Position numbers and translations under genes: made by a program. 64,000 bases of DNA, from NCBI RefSeq assembly GCF_014203595.1, contig NZ_JACHJK010000001.1, positions 932,582 through 996,581 of the forward strand. The letters run 5' to 3'. This stretch comes from Streptomyces echinatus. Lineage in GTDB: Bacteria; Actinomycetota; Actinomycetes; Streptomycetales; Streptomycetaceae. The notes beneath the pieces are model-generated. The model was not told the DNA's origin and did no database searches. It saw only the letters and a list, made by a program, of their open reading frames with translations. This document shows, one piece after another, positions 49,862 through 58,567 of the stretch (position 1 is the first letter of the stretch; every line of letters begins with the position of its first letter).

Positions 49862-50659
49862 TCAGGCGGACGCCCGCTCGATCACCCGGGGGGCGAGTTC
49901 CGCGTGCTCCAGGATGTCCTTCAGGTGCTTCTCGATCACCGGCAGAACCTCCTCGATCGTGATGTCCCGGCCCAGCTCGCTCGCGAGGGAGGCGACGCCG
50001 GCGTCCCGGATCCCGCACGGGATGATCCGGTCGAACCACTTCATGTCGGGGTTCACGTTGAACGAGAAGCCGTGCATGGTCACGCCCTTGGCCACCCGGA
50101 TGCCGATCTGGGCGATCTTGCGGTCCTCGCGCCGCTGGCCCGCGTTGGAGGGCGCGTACTCCGGGCCGTTGAGGCGCGGGTCGAACTCCTCGTCGGTCAG
50201 TCGGGGGTCGAAGTCCAGCGACAGACCGCCGAGCGCCGGCCGCTGCTCGACCGGGTCGCCGAGCACCCACACGCCGCTGCGGCCCTCGACCCGGGTGGTC
50301 TCCAGGCCGAACTCGGCGCAGGCGCGGATGATCGCCTCCTCCAGCCGCCGGACGTGCGCGACCACGTCCACCGGGCGGGGCAGCTTCTGGATCGGGTAAC
50401 CCACCAGCTGGCCCGGGCCGTGCCAGGTGATCTTGCCGCCGCGGTCCACGTCGATGACCGGGGTGCCGTCCAGCGGGCGCTCGCTGTCCTCGGTGCGCCG
50501 GCCCGCGGTGTACACCGGCGGGTGTTCCAGGAGGATCACCGTGTCGGGGACCGCGTCGGCGAACCGGGCCGCGTGCACCCGGCGCTGCTCGTCCCAGGCC
50601 TCCTGGTAATCGACGGCATCCGCACCGAACCCCATGCGGACGAACCGCAACTCACTCAC
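49862..50659 (-). CDS. lipB: Octanoyltransferase LipB
   Basis: This 265-residue enzyme moves octanoate from acyl carrier protein to lipoyl domains. [19 protein letters not shown]181 (KIAQIGIR) and the catalytic C215 ([11 protein letters not shown]) are present. An extra segment of about 40 residues (about 138-178) splits the core compared with the short E. coli protein. The GTG at 50659 is used. The gene lies 118 bases upstream of lipA on the same strand and is divergent from an NsdA-like regulator gene. Confidence 0.95.
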   Translation of the reverse strand: MSELRFVRMGFGADAVDYQEAWDEQRRVHAARFADAVPDTVILLEHPPVYTAGRRTEDSERPLDGTPVIDVDRGGKITWHGPGQLVGYPIQKLPRPVDVVAHVRRLEEAIIRACAEFGLETTRVEGRSGVWVLGDPVEQRPALGGLSLDFDPRLTDEEFDPRLNGPEYAPSNAGQRREDRKIAQIGIRVAKGVTMHGFSFNVNPDMKWFDRIIPCGIRDAGVASLASELGRDITIEEVLPVIEKHLKDILEHAELAPRVIERASA

Positions 50660-50899
50660 GGCAAGCGCCTCCCTCAGCGAACCGGTGTGTCAGGCACGTA
50701 ACGCGCCCACGCCACTGTACGTCCGACCGGAGTACGTCAGCTGTGCGGGCGTTCCTCACACGATCGGATGAATGAACGGCGAAGCATGTGATCGTCTGCT
50801 CACTCTCCGCTACATTCGCGCCGTTCGTGAGGCCATAAGGGCTGCTCACAGGCAATCCGGGCACTTCAGAGGCCCGGAAGGCAGGAGACCGCACCGCAG

Positions 50900-52369
50900 A
50901 TGACGGACCGACCCGCGCAGCGCACCCCCAACCGCCAGCTCGCCGCGCTCATCGCAGAAGCGGGGTTCTCCAACGCGGGTCTGGCCCGTCGCGTCGACCA
51001 GCTCGGCCTGGAGCACGGGCTGGACCTCAGATACGACAAGACGTCCGTGACCCGCTGGCTGCGCGGACAGCAGCCGCGCGGCACGACGCCCGCTCTCATC
51101 GCCGAGGTGTTCACCCGCCGGCTCGGACGCCGGCTCACCGCCCAGGACCTCGGCCTGGACGCCTGCGCACCGGTGTACGCCGGCCTGGAGTTCGCGGCCA
51201 CCCCGGAGGAGGCCGTCGACATCGTCAGCGGGCTGTGGCGCAAGGACTCCGGCAGCCACGCCGAGCTGCGCAAGATCGCCTTCACGCCGGCGGGGCTGGT
51301 CGTGCCCAGCCGGGACTGGCTCATCGGCAAGCCCGACGACCGGGTGGCCCGCGAGCCGGCGCCCCGGGTGCCGCAGCAGAGCCGGCCCGGTGCGGCCAGG
51401 CCGCAGCCGCAGCCGGGAATGCCGGCCGTGGCCCGGCCGCGCGGGCAGGCCGAGCGCGGCCCCGGGCACCGGGTCAGCGGCGGTGACATCGCCGCGCTGC
51501 GCTCGGTCGGCGAGCTGTTCCGCACGCTCGACGACCGGTTCGGCGGCGGCCACGCCCGCCAGGCACTCGTGCGCTACCTGGAGCACGAGTGCGAGCCGAT
51601 GCTCCGCGGCAGCTACGACGAGCAGACCGGCCGCCGGCTCTTCGGCGCCGCCGCCGACCTGACCCGGCTCGCGGGCTGGACGTCGTACGACATCGCCGCG
51701 CACGGACTCGCGCAGCGCTACTTCGTGCAGGCCCTGCGCCTCGCCCAGGCGGCCGGCGACCGGGCGTACGGCTCCTACGTCCTGGTCACCATGAGCCGTC
51801 AGGCCGTCTACCTCGGCCACGGCAGGGAGGCCGTGCAGCTGGCGCGGGTCGCCCAGCAGGGCGTCGGCACCGGCGCCCCGCCCGTCGTCCAGGCGCTGCT
51901 GCACGCGTCCGAGGCGCGGGCGCACGGCGTCCTGGGCGAGGTACGGGCGTGCACCGCGGCGCTGGTGCGGGCCGAGCGCGCGCTCGAGGCGGCCCGGCCC
52001 GGGGACGACGTGCCGTACTGGGCCGCGTTCTTCGACGAGGCGCAGCTCGCCGACGAGTTCGGGCACTGCCACCGGGACCTGCAGCAGTACCGGGCCGCCG
52101 CGCAGCACGCCGAGCGCGCCCTCCAGCTGCGGGCGGCCGGCTATGCCCGCAGCCGCCTGTTCTGCCGGGTCGTGCTCGCCACCGCCCGGCTCGGCCTCGG
52201 CGAACTCGACCAGGCGTGCGCGCTGGCGGCGGAGGCCGCCGGCCAGGCCGCGGAGATGCGGTCCGCCCGCGCGGTGGAGTACGTCAAGGAATTCGAACGC
52301 CGCCTGGAGCCGTACCGCGACGCGGCCCCGGTACGGGGCTACCGGGAGAAGGTGGCGGCCCTGGGCTGA
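50900..52369 (+). CDS. NsdA-like regulator with atypical HTH and TPR region
   Basis: This 489-residue protein has an N-terminal domain that looks like a divergent XRE-type helix-turn-helix (LAALIAEAGFSNAGLARRVD, SVTRWLRGQQPRG). A proline-rich linker follows at about residues 150-190, then a long TPR-like helical region (AYGSYVLVTMSRQAVYLGHG, GEVRACTAALVRAERALEAA). The build matches the Streptomyces NsdA family, where the first member represses sporulation and antibiotic production. The target of this copy is unknown. Confidence 0.8.
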   Translation: MTDRPAQRTPNRQLAALIAEAGFSNAGLARRVDQLGLEHGLDLRYDKTSVTRWLRGQQPRGTTPALIAEVFTRRLGRRLTAQDLGLDACAPVYAGLEFAATPEEAVDIVSGLWRKDSGSHAELRKIAFTPAGLVVPSRDWLIGKPDDRVAREPAPRVPQQSRPGAARPQPQPGMPAVARPRGQAERGPGHRVSGGDIAALRSVGELFRTLDDRFGGGHARQALVRYLEHECEPMLRGSYDEQTGRRLFGAAADLTRLAGWTSYDIAAHGLAQRYFVQALRLAQAAGDRAYGSYVLVTMSRQAVYLGHGREAVQLARVAQQGVGTGAPPVVQALLHASEARAHGVLGEVRACTAALVRAERALEAARPGDDVPYWAAFFDEAQLADEFGHCHRDLQQYRAAAQHAERALQLRAAGYARSRLFCRVVLATARLGLGELDQACALAAEAAGQAAEMRSARAVEYVKEFERRLEPYRDAAPVRGYREKVAALG

Positions 52370-52392
52370 ACACCGGCGGCCGCGGCCCGCCA

Positions 52393-52419
52393 CCCCGGCC
52401 ACGCCCGTCGTGGCCGGGG
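52393..52419. terminator. Bidirectional terminator
   Basis: A perfect 11-bp stem pairs 52393-52403 with 52409-52419 around a 5-base loop, between convergent genes. Confidence 0.88.
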
Positions 52420-52444
52420 GCGCCGGCCGGGGGCGTCGGTGCGG

Positions 52445-53818
52445 CTAGGCCGCGCGGGGCAGGGTCGGGGTGGGGTCGGCGGTGTGCATCGAGCCCGCCG
52501 CCCCCAGGTCGGCCAGGATCGCCGACGCCGCCCGGTGGGCCGAGTGCAGGGCGCCCTGGACCGTGCTGGTGTCCCGGTGGTCGCCGCAGACGTACAGCCC
52601 GGCCAGCAGCCGTACCGGCCGGCGCAGGTCGTGCGGCGGCCGCATCGCCGGGACCGCCTCCGGGGTGTGGTGCACGGCCAGCGTCTCCCAGCGGCGCGTG
52701 GAGGTGCCGTAGAGACGGGAGAGATGGATGCGGACGGCCGTGTCCACGCCCTGGGGCGGCGGGCCCAGCACCGTCGAGGAGATCAGCACCCGGCCGGCCG
52801 GCGCCCGGCTCGGGTCCACGTTGCTGAGCACCGCCGTGTGCGCCACCGGCCCGCCCCGGTCCGCGTCCAGCAGCAGCGAGGTTCCGGCCGAGAAGGCCGC
52901 CGCCGGGTCGTCGGTGGTGTGGTGGACCACGGTCACCGGATGGAAGTCCGGCACCCGCAGCCCCGGCAGCAGCTCCGCCGCGGCCCGCGCGTCCGTGGCC
53001 AGCAGCACCGCCCGGCAGTGGATCTCCCCGTGCTCGGCGGTGCTCACCCTGGTCGTGGACACGGAGGTGACCCGCACCCCGGTGCGCACGGTGCCCGGCG
53101 GCAGCCCCCGCGCCAGCAGCTCCGGCAGCATCTCCGCGCCGCCCTCCGGCACGCACAGCCGGCCGCTCGCGAAGGCGCGCAGCGCCAGGTCGGCACACCG
53201 GCTGGACGTGCTCAGCTCCGGGTCGCACAGCAGCGCGGCGAGCAGCGGGCGCAGGAAACCGTCGATGGTGCGGGCCGGCACCCCGCGCTGGGCGAGCGCC
53301 TGGCCGGCCGGCATCTCCGGGCGGGCCAGGATGCGTTCGACCGGGGTCGCCGCGATCCGGCCGAGCGCGGCACCCAGCCGGGCCTGGTCCACCGCGCCGC
53401 CCACCGGCGCGGCGGTACGGCCGGGAGTGCCCGCCGCACCCCGGGGAGCGCCCGCGAGAGCGCGCACCACATGGAGTGCGCCCCGTGCGCCCCGCGCGCC
53501 CCCACCGCCCGCCGGCGGGAGCGCCCGCTGGGCGCGCCCGTCACGGTGCAGCAGGACGCCCGGCGCGAAGCGGCGCACGGCCAGGGCGTCCAGACCCGGC
53601 GTCAGCCGGAGTTCGGGGTAGGACGTGGACAGCAGCTGTCCGATGCGGTCGAGCCGGAAGCCGTCGACCTTCTCGGTCGACATGCGGCCGCCGGCGTACG
53701 GGGCGGCCTCCAGGACCGCGGTGGTGACTCCTGCGCTGGTCAGCCGATGGGCCGCCGAGAGGCCGGCGATTCCGGCTCCCACGATGACGACGTCCACCTG
53801 GTACGCGGGCTCAAGCAC
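52445..53818 (-). CDS. FAD-dependent amine oxidase/protoporphyrinogen oxidase-like protein
   Basis: This 457-residue flavoprotein begins VDVVIVGAGIAGLSAAHRL, then EAAPYAGGRMST as the second FAD motif. The C-terminus carries LYVCGDHRDTSTVQGALHSA, the flavin-binding end of the amine oxidase superfamily. The substrate could be a protoporphyrinogen-like or carotenoid-like molecule; it is not determinable here. A glycine-rich low-complexity stretch (AGGGGARGARGAL) interrupts the middle. The GTG start is at 53818. Confidence 0.82.
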   Translation of the reverse strand: MLEPAYQVDVVIVGAGIAGLSAAHRLTSAGVTTAVLEAAPYAGGRMSTEKVDGFRLDRIGQLLSTSYPELRLTPGLDALAVRRFAPGVLLHRDGRAQRALPPAGGGGARGARGALHVVRALAGAPRGAAGTPGRTAAPVGGAVDQARLGAALGRIAATPVERILARPEMPAGQALAQRGVPARTIDGFLRPLLAALLCDPELSTSSRCADLALRAFASGRLCVPEGGAEMLPELLARGLPPGTVRTGVRVTSVSTTRVSTAEHGEIHCRAVLLATDARAAAELLPGLRVPDFHPVTVVHHTTDDPAAAFSAGTSLLLDADRGGPVAHTAVLSNVDPSRAPAGRVLISSTVLGPPPQGVDTAVRIHLSRLYGTSTRRWETLAVHHTPEAVPAMRPPHDLRRPVRLLAGLYVCGDHRDTSTVQGALHSAHRAASAILADLGAAGSMHTADPTPTLPRAA

Positions 53819-54001
53819 GAGGCCCCTCCTGTGGTTACGCGGCCGGTGGAGACGTCATGCCCCCAACTGGCTCCGGGGATACCCGAGTTCGGGTCGAGGT
53901 TAGGGCTGTGATCGGTCAACAACAGTCGCGCATCGACAGGGCACGGTCGCATGGAGGTCGCATACGGTCACTTTCGTTCGCCGACGTTGCCATCCGGCTC
54001 A

Positions 54002-54895
54002 CTACGCCGCCCGAATCGCCTCGTCGATACCCGGAAACGCGAACCGGAACCCCGATTCCAGCAACCGCTTCGGCACCACCCGCTGGCTGCCCAGCACATC
54101 CCCGGCCATCTCCCCGAGCGCCGTCCGCAGCACCGGCGCGGGCACCGCGAACGCCGCCGGCCGGTGCAGCACCCGCGCCATCGCCGCCGTGATCTCACGG
54201 TTCGTCAGCGGCTGCGGTGCCGTCAGATTGACCGGCCCGGCCGTCGCCTCGGCGTCCATGAGATGCCGGATCGCTGCGACCTCGTCGTGCAGCGCGATGT
54301 ACGACCAGTACTGCCGCCCGTCGCCCAGCCGCCCCCCGAGACCCGCCCGGAACAGCGGGAACAGCCGCCCCCAGGCCCCGCCGCCCCGGGCCACCACCAG
54401 CCCCGTGCGCAGGAACACCGTCCGCACCCCCGCCTCCTGCGCGGGCGCCGCCGCCTCCTCCCACTCCACGCACAGCCCGGCCAGGAAGCCGTCGCCCGGC
54501 GGCGCGTCCTCGTCCACCACCCGGTCGCCGGTCTCGCCGTAGAAGCCGATCGCGCTGCCGTTCAGGAACACCCGCGGCGGCCGGGGCAGCGAGGCCACCG
54601 CCTCGGCGAGCGTCACCGTGCCCAGCACCCGGCTGTCCCGGAGCAGCCGCTTGTACTCCGGTGTCCAGCGCCGGTCGCCCACCCCGGCCCCCGCCAGATT
54701 GACCACCACGTCGCACCCGGCCAGCCCGGCCACGTCGACGTGCTGCCGCCCGGGGTCCCAGTGCACCTCGTCCGGGCCCCGGGGCGCCCGGCGCACCAGC
54801 CGTACCACCTCGTGCCCGTCCGCGGCCAGGGACCGCACCAGAGCGCTGCCGATGAGACCGGACGCGCCGGCCACCGCGATGCGTGAACGTTCCAT
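54002..54895 (-). CDS. TIGR01777-type epimerase/SDR protein (YfcH-like)
   Basis: This 297-residue NAD-binding protein begins MERSRIAVAGASGLIGSALVRSL. It has VNLAGAGVGDRRW and NGSAIGFYG, and its C-terminus (RVVPKRLLESGFRFAFPGID) is the usual DUF1731 tail. It belongs to the YfcH family, which is widely conserved and often next to lipoate genes; its reaction is unknown. The gene is divergent from the acetyltransferase, with about 70 bases between the starts. Confidence 0.88.
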   Translation of the reverse strand: MERSRIAVAGASGLIGSALVRSLAADGHEVVRLVRRAPRGPDEVHWDPGRQHVDVAGLAGCDVVVNLAGAGVGDRRWTPEYKRLLRDSRVLGTVTLAEAVASLPRPPRVFLNGSAIGFYGETGDRVVDEDAPPGDGFLAGLCVEWEEAAAPAQEAGVRTVFLRTGLVVARGGGAWGRLFPLFRAGLGGRLGDGRQYWSYIALHDEVAAIRHLMDAEATAGPVNLTAPQPLTNREITAAMARVLHRPAAFAVPAPVLRTALGEMAGDVLGSQRVVPKRLLESGFRFAFPGIDEAIRAA

Positions 54896-54967
54896 GGCCC
54901 CAGCATGACCGCACGGCCGCGCGAAAACCCGGTGGCCCTCCGGGCCGGCCGCCGTAGGGTGATCGTC

Positions 54968-55456
54968 ATGCCCGAGCCCCGCATACGCCCCGCCGAGGCC
55001 CGCGACGAGGAGGAACTCGCCGTCCTCGACCGGGCCACCTGGTCCACCCTGCACGCGGTGGCCCCCCGGCCACAGCCGCCGTACCAGCCGTTCTTCGACG
55101 AGCGGCACCCCCCGGACGAGTTCCTGGTCGCCGAGGCCGGCGGACGCCTCCTCGGCTATGTCCGGCTCACCCGGCCGACCCCGCTCGCCAGCAACGCGCA
55201 CGTCCTGACCGTCCAGGGGTTCGCCGTCGCGGAGGAGGCACGCGGGCGGGGCATCGGCCGCGCCCTGCTCAGGGCCGCCGTCGCCGAGGCGCGCGACCGC
55301 GGCGCGCGCCGCCTCACCCTGCGCGTGCTCGGGCACAACACCCCGGCCCGCGGGCTGTACGAGGCCGAGGGGTTCGCCGTCGAGGGCGTACTGCCCGGGG
55401 AGTTCTTCGTCGGCGGCGAGTACGTCGACGACGTGTGCATGGGCCGCGCCCTGTGA
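54968..55456 (+). CDS. GNAT-family N-acetyltransferase
   Basis: This 162-residue transferase has the acetyl-CoA motif EEARGRGIGRALLRAAV and the later NTPARGLYEAEGF, both typical of GNAT proteins. The start at ATG 54968 gives the usual N-terminus; a longer frame from 54905 adds 21 arginine-rich residues. The substrate is unknown. Confidence 0.85.
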   Translation: MPEPRIRPAEARDEEELAVLDRATWSTLHAVAPRPQPPYQPFFDERHPPDEFLVAEAGGRLLGYVRLTRPTPLASNAHVLTVQGFAVAEEARGRGIGRALLRAAVAEARDRGARRLTLRVLGHNTPARGLYEAEGFAVEGVLPGEFFVGGEYVDDVCMGRAL

Positions 55457-55476
55457 CCCCGTGACCCCGTGATCCC
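55453..55476. repeat. Tandem 8-base repeat
   Basis: GTGACCCC occurs twice and GTGATCCC once in tandem at the end of the acetyltransferase gene. The stop codon is within the first copy. It may be a slippage site. Confidence 0.8.
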
Positions 55477-55526
55477 GCGGCCTCGTGAGCCGGTGCGGCC
55501 CGCGGACCGGCCGACGCGCCCGGGCG

Positions 55527-56711
55527 CTACGAGCTGACCAGCTCGCCCGTCTCCACCGGCTCCGTCGCCGCCGCCGCGCTCCGGGCGTCGCCCGCCACCT
55601 CGTCCGCCGTCAGCGCGTACCCCGTCTCGGCGTCCGAGGTGGAGCGGGCGAAGACCACCCCGAAGACCCGCCCGTCCGTGGTCAGCAGCGGGCCGCCGGA
55701 GTTGCCCGGCCGGACGGTGGACCGGATCGCGTAGATCTCCCGGGTGACCGCGCGGTCGTTGTAGATGTTCTGGCCGGTCGCCCGCACCCGGCTGCCCACC
55801 GTCGCCGCCTGCAGGTTCAGGCCGCCGTCCTCGGGGTAGCCCGCCACCACCGCCGAGTCCCCGCGCACCGCGCTCGTGTCGAACCGCAGCACCGGAGCGC
55901 TCAGCCCGGGCACGTACAGCACCGCCAGGTCCCGGTCCGGGTCGAAGAGCACCACCCGGGCCTCGTACGACCGCCCGACCCCGCCGACGCGCACGCTCGG
56001 GTGGTCGATGCCGGCCACCACGTGCGCGTTGGTCATCACGCGCCGCGACGCGTACACGAACCCGCTGCCCTCACGGCCCTCGGTGCCCGCGGCGCCCTCG
56101 ATCTTCACCGTGCTCAGCCTGGCCGCGTTCGTCGCGGCCGGGGTGACGCTGTCACCGGTCGGCCGGGCCACCCGGGCCGTCGACTCGTTCTCGAACGGGT
56201 TGAACACCTGCGGGAAACCCGCCTCGGTCAGCGCGGACGTCGCCCGCGAGAACCACGCCGGCGTGGTCTGCGGCATCGCCTCCTGCACCGCGCCCAGCAG
56301 CGCCGAGTTCCGTATCGCCGTCGTCAGCGTCTGCGACGGCGCCGCGGCCAGCACGCTCGCCGCCACCCAGGCCACCACCAGCACCGCGACCGCGTTCGCC
56401 GCCGCACCCCCCAGCCCGTCCGCCACCCGCAGCGGACCCCGGTCCAGCTCCCCGCGCAGCCGCAGCGCCAGCCGGCCCGCCAGCTCGTGCCCCACCACCG
56501 CCGGCACCAGCACCGTCAGCACCGCGAGCACCGTCGCCGCCGCCGAGCCCCGTTCCACCTGGCCCGTCACCCAGGGCAGCACCCACACGCCGATGACGGC
56601 GCCGCCCACGAACCCGGCCAGCGAGACACATCCGGCCACCAGCCCGCGCCGGTACCCCGACACCGCGTAGACGGCCATCACCAGCACAAGCAGCAGATCG
56701 AGCAGGTCCAC
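55527..56711 (-). CDS. MarP-like membrane serine protease (CvpA plus trypsin-like domain)
   Basis: This 394-residue protease has four N-terminal membrane helices (CvpA-like, residues 5-125) and an extracytoplasmic chymotrypsin-fold domain. The triad is H230 (TNAHVVAG), D261 (DRDLAVL) and S338 (RPGNSGGPLL). In Mycobacterium the homologue MarP (Rv3671c) is needed for acid and oxidative resistance and cleaves the wall hydrolase RipA. The substrate in Streptomyces is unknown. The next gene, divergent, is a wall amidase, so a link with peptidoglycan turnover is possible. It starts at GTG 56711. Confidence 0.93.
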   Translation of the reverse strand: MDLLDLLLVLVMAVYAVSGYRRGLVAGCVSLAGFVGGAVIGVWVLPWVTGQVERGSAAATVLAVLTVLVPAVVGHELAGRLALRLRGELDRGPLRVADGLGGAAANAVAVLVVAWVAASVLAAAPSQTLTTAIRNSALLGAVQEAMPQTTPAWFSRATSALTEAGFPQVFNPFENESTARVARPTGDSVTPAATNAARLSTVKIEGAAGTEGREGSGFVYASRRVMTNAHVVAGIDHPSVRVGGVGRSYEARVVLFDPDRDLAVLYVPGLSAPVLRFDTSAVRGDSAVVAGYPEDGGLNLQAATVGSRVRATGQNIYNDRAVTREIYAIRSTVRPGNSGGPLLTTDGRVFGVVFARSTSDAETGYALTADEVAGDARSAAAATEPVETGELVSS

Positions 56712-56910
56712 GGAGCCGCCTTTCTCTCGGACCCCTCTGTACGGACGGGACCGGTCCGTTGATCACCCACGCGCGAGCCGGACGACCACCGGACGGTGGA
56801 ACCGGCCACGTACGTGTGTACCCCCAGAAACGACCCGGACCGGGACGATGGTTCCACCAGGTGGCACAGCGCACATCGCGGGCACGGTACACCGGCCCGA
56901 GAGTGAGATC

Positions 56911-57912
56911 ATGCGTGTGGTCCGAAGAGTCCTGAAGGCCGGTGCACCGGGTGTCGCACGGACCGGCCGCGCGGTGCGTGTGCTGGCCGCCTGCCTGCCC
57001 GGGGTGCTGGCCGTGGTCTCGCTGGCGCTGTGCGCCCGCGGCGTGGAGCGGGCCGTCCTGCCCGCCCCCGGCCGTGCCGCCGCGGCCCGGCCGCCCGTCG
57101 CCCACCAGGCCGCCCGGCCGCGCATCGTGCCGCGCTCCGCCTGGCTCGACCGCACCACCGGGCAGAGCCAGCCGCCTCCGCGCTACGACGACAAGGTGGT
57201 CGCCGTCTTCCTCCACCACACCGACTCGCCCAACGGCTACCGGTGCGCGGAGGCGCCGCGCATCATCCGGCATCTGTACGCGGGCCAGACCGGTGCCCGC
57301 GGCTGGGACGACATCGGTTACAACTTCCTCGTCGACCGCTGCGGCACCATCTACGAGGGCCGGGCCGGAGGCGTCGACCGGGCCGTCACCGGTGCCCACG
57401 CCCAGGGCTTCAACCACCGCACCGCCGGTATCGCCGCCCTCGGGACCTTCACCGCCGGGGTCCCCGTGCCCCGGGCCATGACCGACGCGATCGCCGCGCT
57501 GGCCGCCTGGAAACTCGGCCTGGCCGACGTCGACCCGCGTGGCCGGGCCCGGCTGGTCTCCAGCAGCGGCCTCAGCCGCTACAAGGCGGGCACCGCGGCC
57601 ACCCTGCCCGTCCTCTCCGGCCATCAGGCCGGCTACCGGACCGACTGCCCCGGCGCGGCCCTCGCCGCCCGCCTCCCGGCCATCCGCGAACGCGCCGCCC
57701 TCCTGCAGGGCCGCACGCTGTCCCCGGTCCGCCCGGCGACGGGAAAGCCACCGGGGCCAGGAAAGCCGACGGCGACGGGCAAGCCGACGGCGACGGGCAA
57801 GCCGGCGGCCGAGGGGAAGCCGTCGGCCGGAGGGAAGCCGTCGGCCGAGGGCAAGCCGTCGGCCGAGGGGAAGCCGAAGCCGTCGGCCACGGGCAAGCCG
57901 TCGGCCACATGA
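56911..57912 (+). CDS. Secreted N-acetylmuramoyl-L-alanine amidase (PGRP fold) with repeat tail
   Basis: This 333-residue wall enzyme cuts the amide between muramic acid and the peptide. A signal/membrane helix lies at about residues 22-42. The amidase_2/PGRP domain (about 70-265) has zinc ligands H102 (FLHHTDSP), H238 (SGHQAGYR) and C246 (TDCPG), with Y137 in GYNFLVDRCG. The tail is a KPxAxG repeat that may bind wall polymers. ATG 56911 is chosen over a longer frame because the signal peptide begins there. Confidence 0.92.
   Translation: MRVVRRVLKAGAPGVARTGRAVRVLAACLPGVLAVVSLALCARGVERAVLPAPGRAAAARPPVAHQAARPRIVPRSAWLDRTTGQSQPPPRYDDKVVAVFLHHTDSPNGYRCAEAPRIIRHLYAGQTGARGWDDIGYNFLVDRCGTIYEGRAGGVDRAVTGAHAQGFNHRTAGIAALGTFTAGVPVPRAMTDAIAALAAWKLGLADVDPRGRARLVSSSGLSRYKAGTAATLPVLSGHQAGYRTDCPGAALAARLPAIRERAALLQGRTLSPVRPATGKPPGPGKPTATGKPTATGKPAAEGKPSAGGKPSAEGKPSAEGKPKPSATGKPSAT
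57763..57912 (+). repeat. Tandem 18-base repeats coding for the amidase tail
   Basis: Eight 18-base units of the type AAGCCGNCGGCCNNGGGN run in frame from 57763 to the stop codon, with one extra 6-base unit at 57871-57876. The units encode KPTATG, KPAAEG, KPSAEG and similar. Confidence 0.9.
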
Positions 57913-57956
57913 GGCCACCGGCCGCTGCGAGGCCCCTCGTCCGGAACGCGGTGGCC
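57913..57956. terminator. Bidirectional hairpin after the amidase gene
   Basis: GGCCACCG at 57913-57920 and CGGTGGCC at 57949-57956 form perfect 8-base arms with a 28-base inner region that folds further. It lies right after the amidase stop and before the convergent DUF4240 stop. Confidence 0.65.
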
Positions 57957-57989
57957 CGGGGCCCGGCGCCGGAGACAGGGCAGGGCGGG

Positions 57990-58508
57990 TCATGTCCTGA
58001 AGCGGTTCCAGAGGCGGGGGTAGCGCTCGGCCAGTACCTGGTCGCTCTCCAGGTCCAGTGCCGTGCCCTCCGGCTCGGCCGGTGCCGGGGCGATGCCCAG
58101 GTCGGGCGCGACGGTCCCGGTCAGCTGCTCGTACGCCTCGTCCGCCGCGTACCCCAGCTCCTCGCCGTCGCCGTCGATCTCCTCGTCGAACTCGCCGAGC
58201 AGCTCGGCCAGCGCGTCCGGTTCGTGCAGCGCGCCCTCGAAGACCTCCCGGCCCTGGCCGATCAGCCAGCACCGGAAGAAGTCGAACGCGTCGTCGCTGC
58301 ACCCGTCCAGCAGCAGCCAGGCGGCCCCCCACAGGTCCCAGCGGTAGGCGCGGTTGTAGCGGGCCTCGAAGTGACGGGCGAAGTCCAGGACCAGCTCCGG
58401 GTCCAGCCGGAGGAGCCGGTCCACGAGCACGTCGGCCTGCTCCTCGGGATCGCCCTCGGCGGCCTCCCGGCTGGCGTCGATCAGCTCCCAGAACTCCGTC
58501 TCGTCCAT
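57990..58508 (-). CDS. DUF4240 domain protein
   Basis: This 172-residue acidic protein begins MDETEFWELIDASREAA, which is the DUF4240 family start. A conserved middle follows (RHFEARYNRAYRWDLWGAAWLLLDGCSDDAF, rich in aromatics) with RCWLIGQGREVFEGAL. Family members are common in actinomycetes and have no known function. It lies 59 bases after the WYL regulator gene on the same strand, so the two may be cotranscribed. It starts at ATG 58508. Confidence 0.85.
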   Translation of the reverse strand: MDETEFWELIDASREAAEGDPEEQADVLVDRLLRLDPELVLDFARHFEARYNRAYRWDLWGAAWLLLDGCSDDAFDFFRCWLIGQGREVFEGALHEPDALAELLGEFDEEIDGDGEELGYAADEAYEQLTGTVAPDLGIAPAPAEPEGTALDLESDQVLAERYPRLWNRFRT

Positions 58509-58567
58509 CACGGCACCAGCATCGGGCCTCGGCCGGTGCGACGCACCCGGAGTACGGCGGATCGCCG

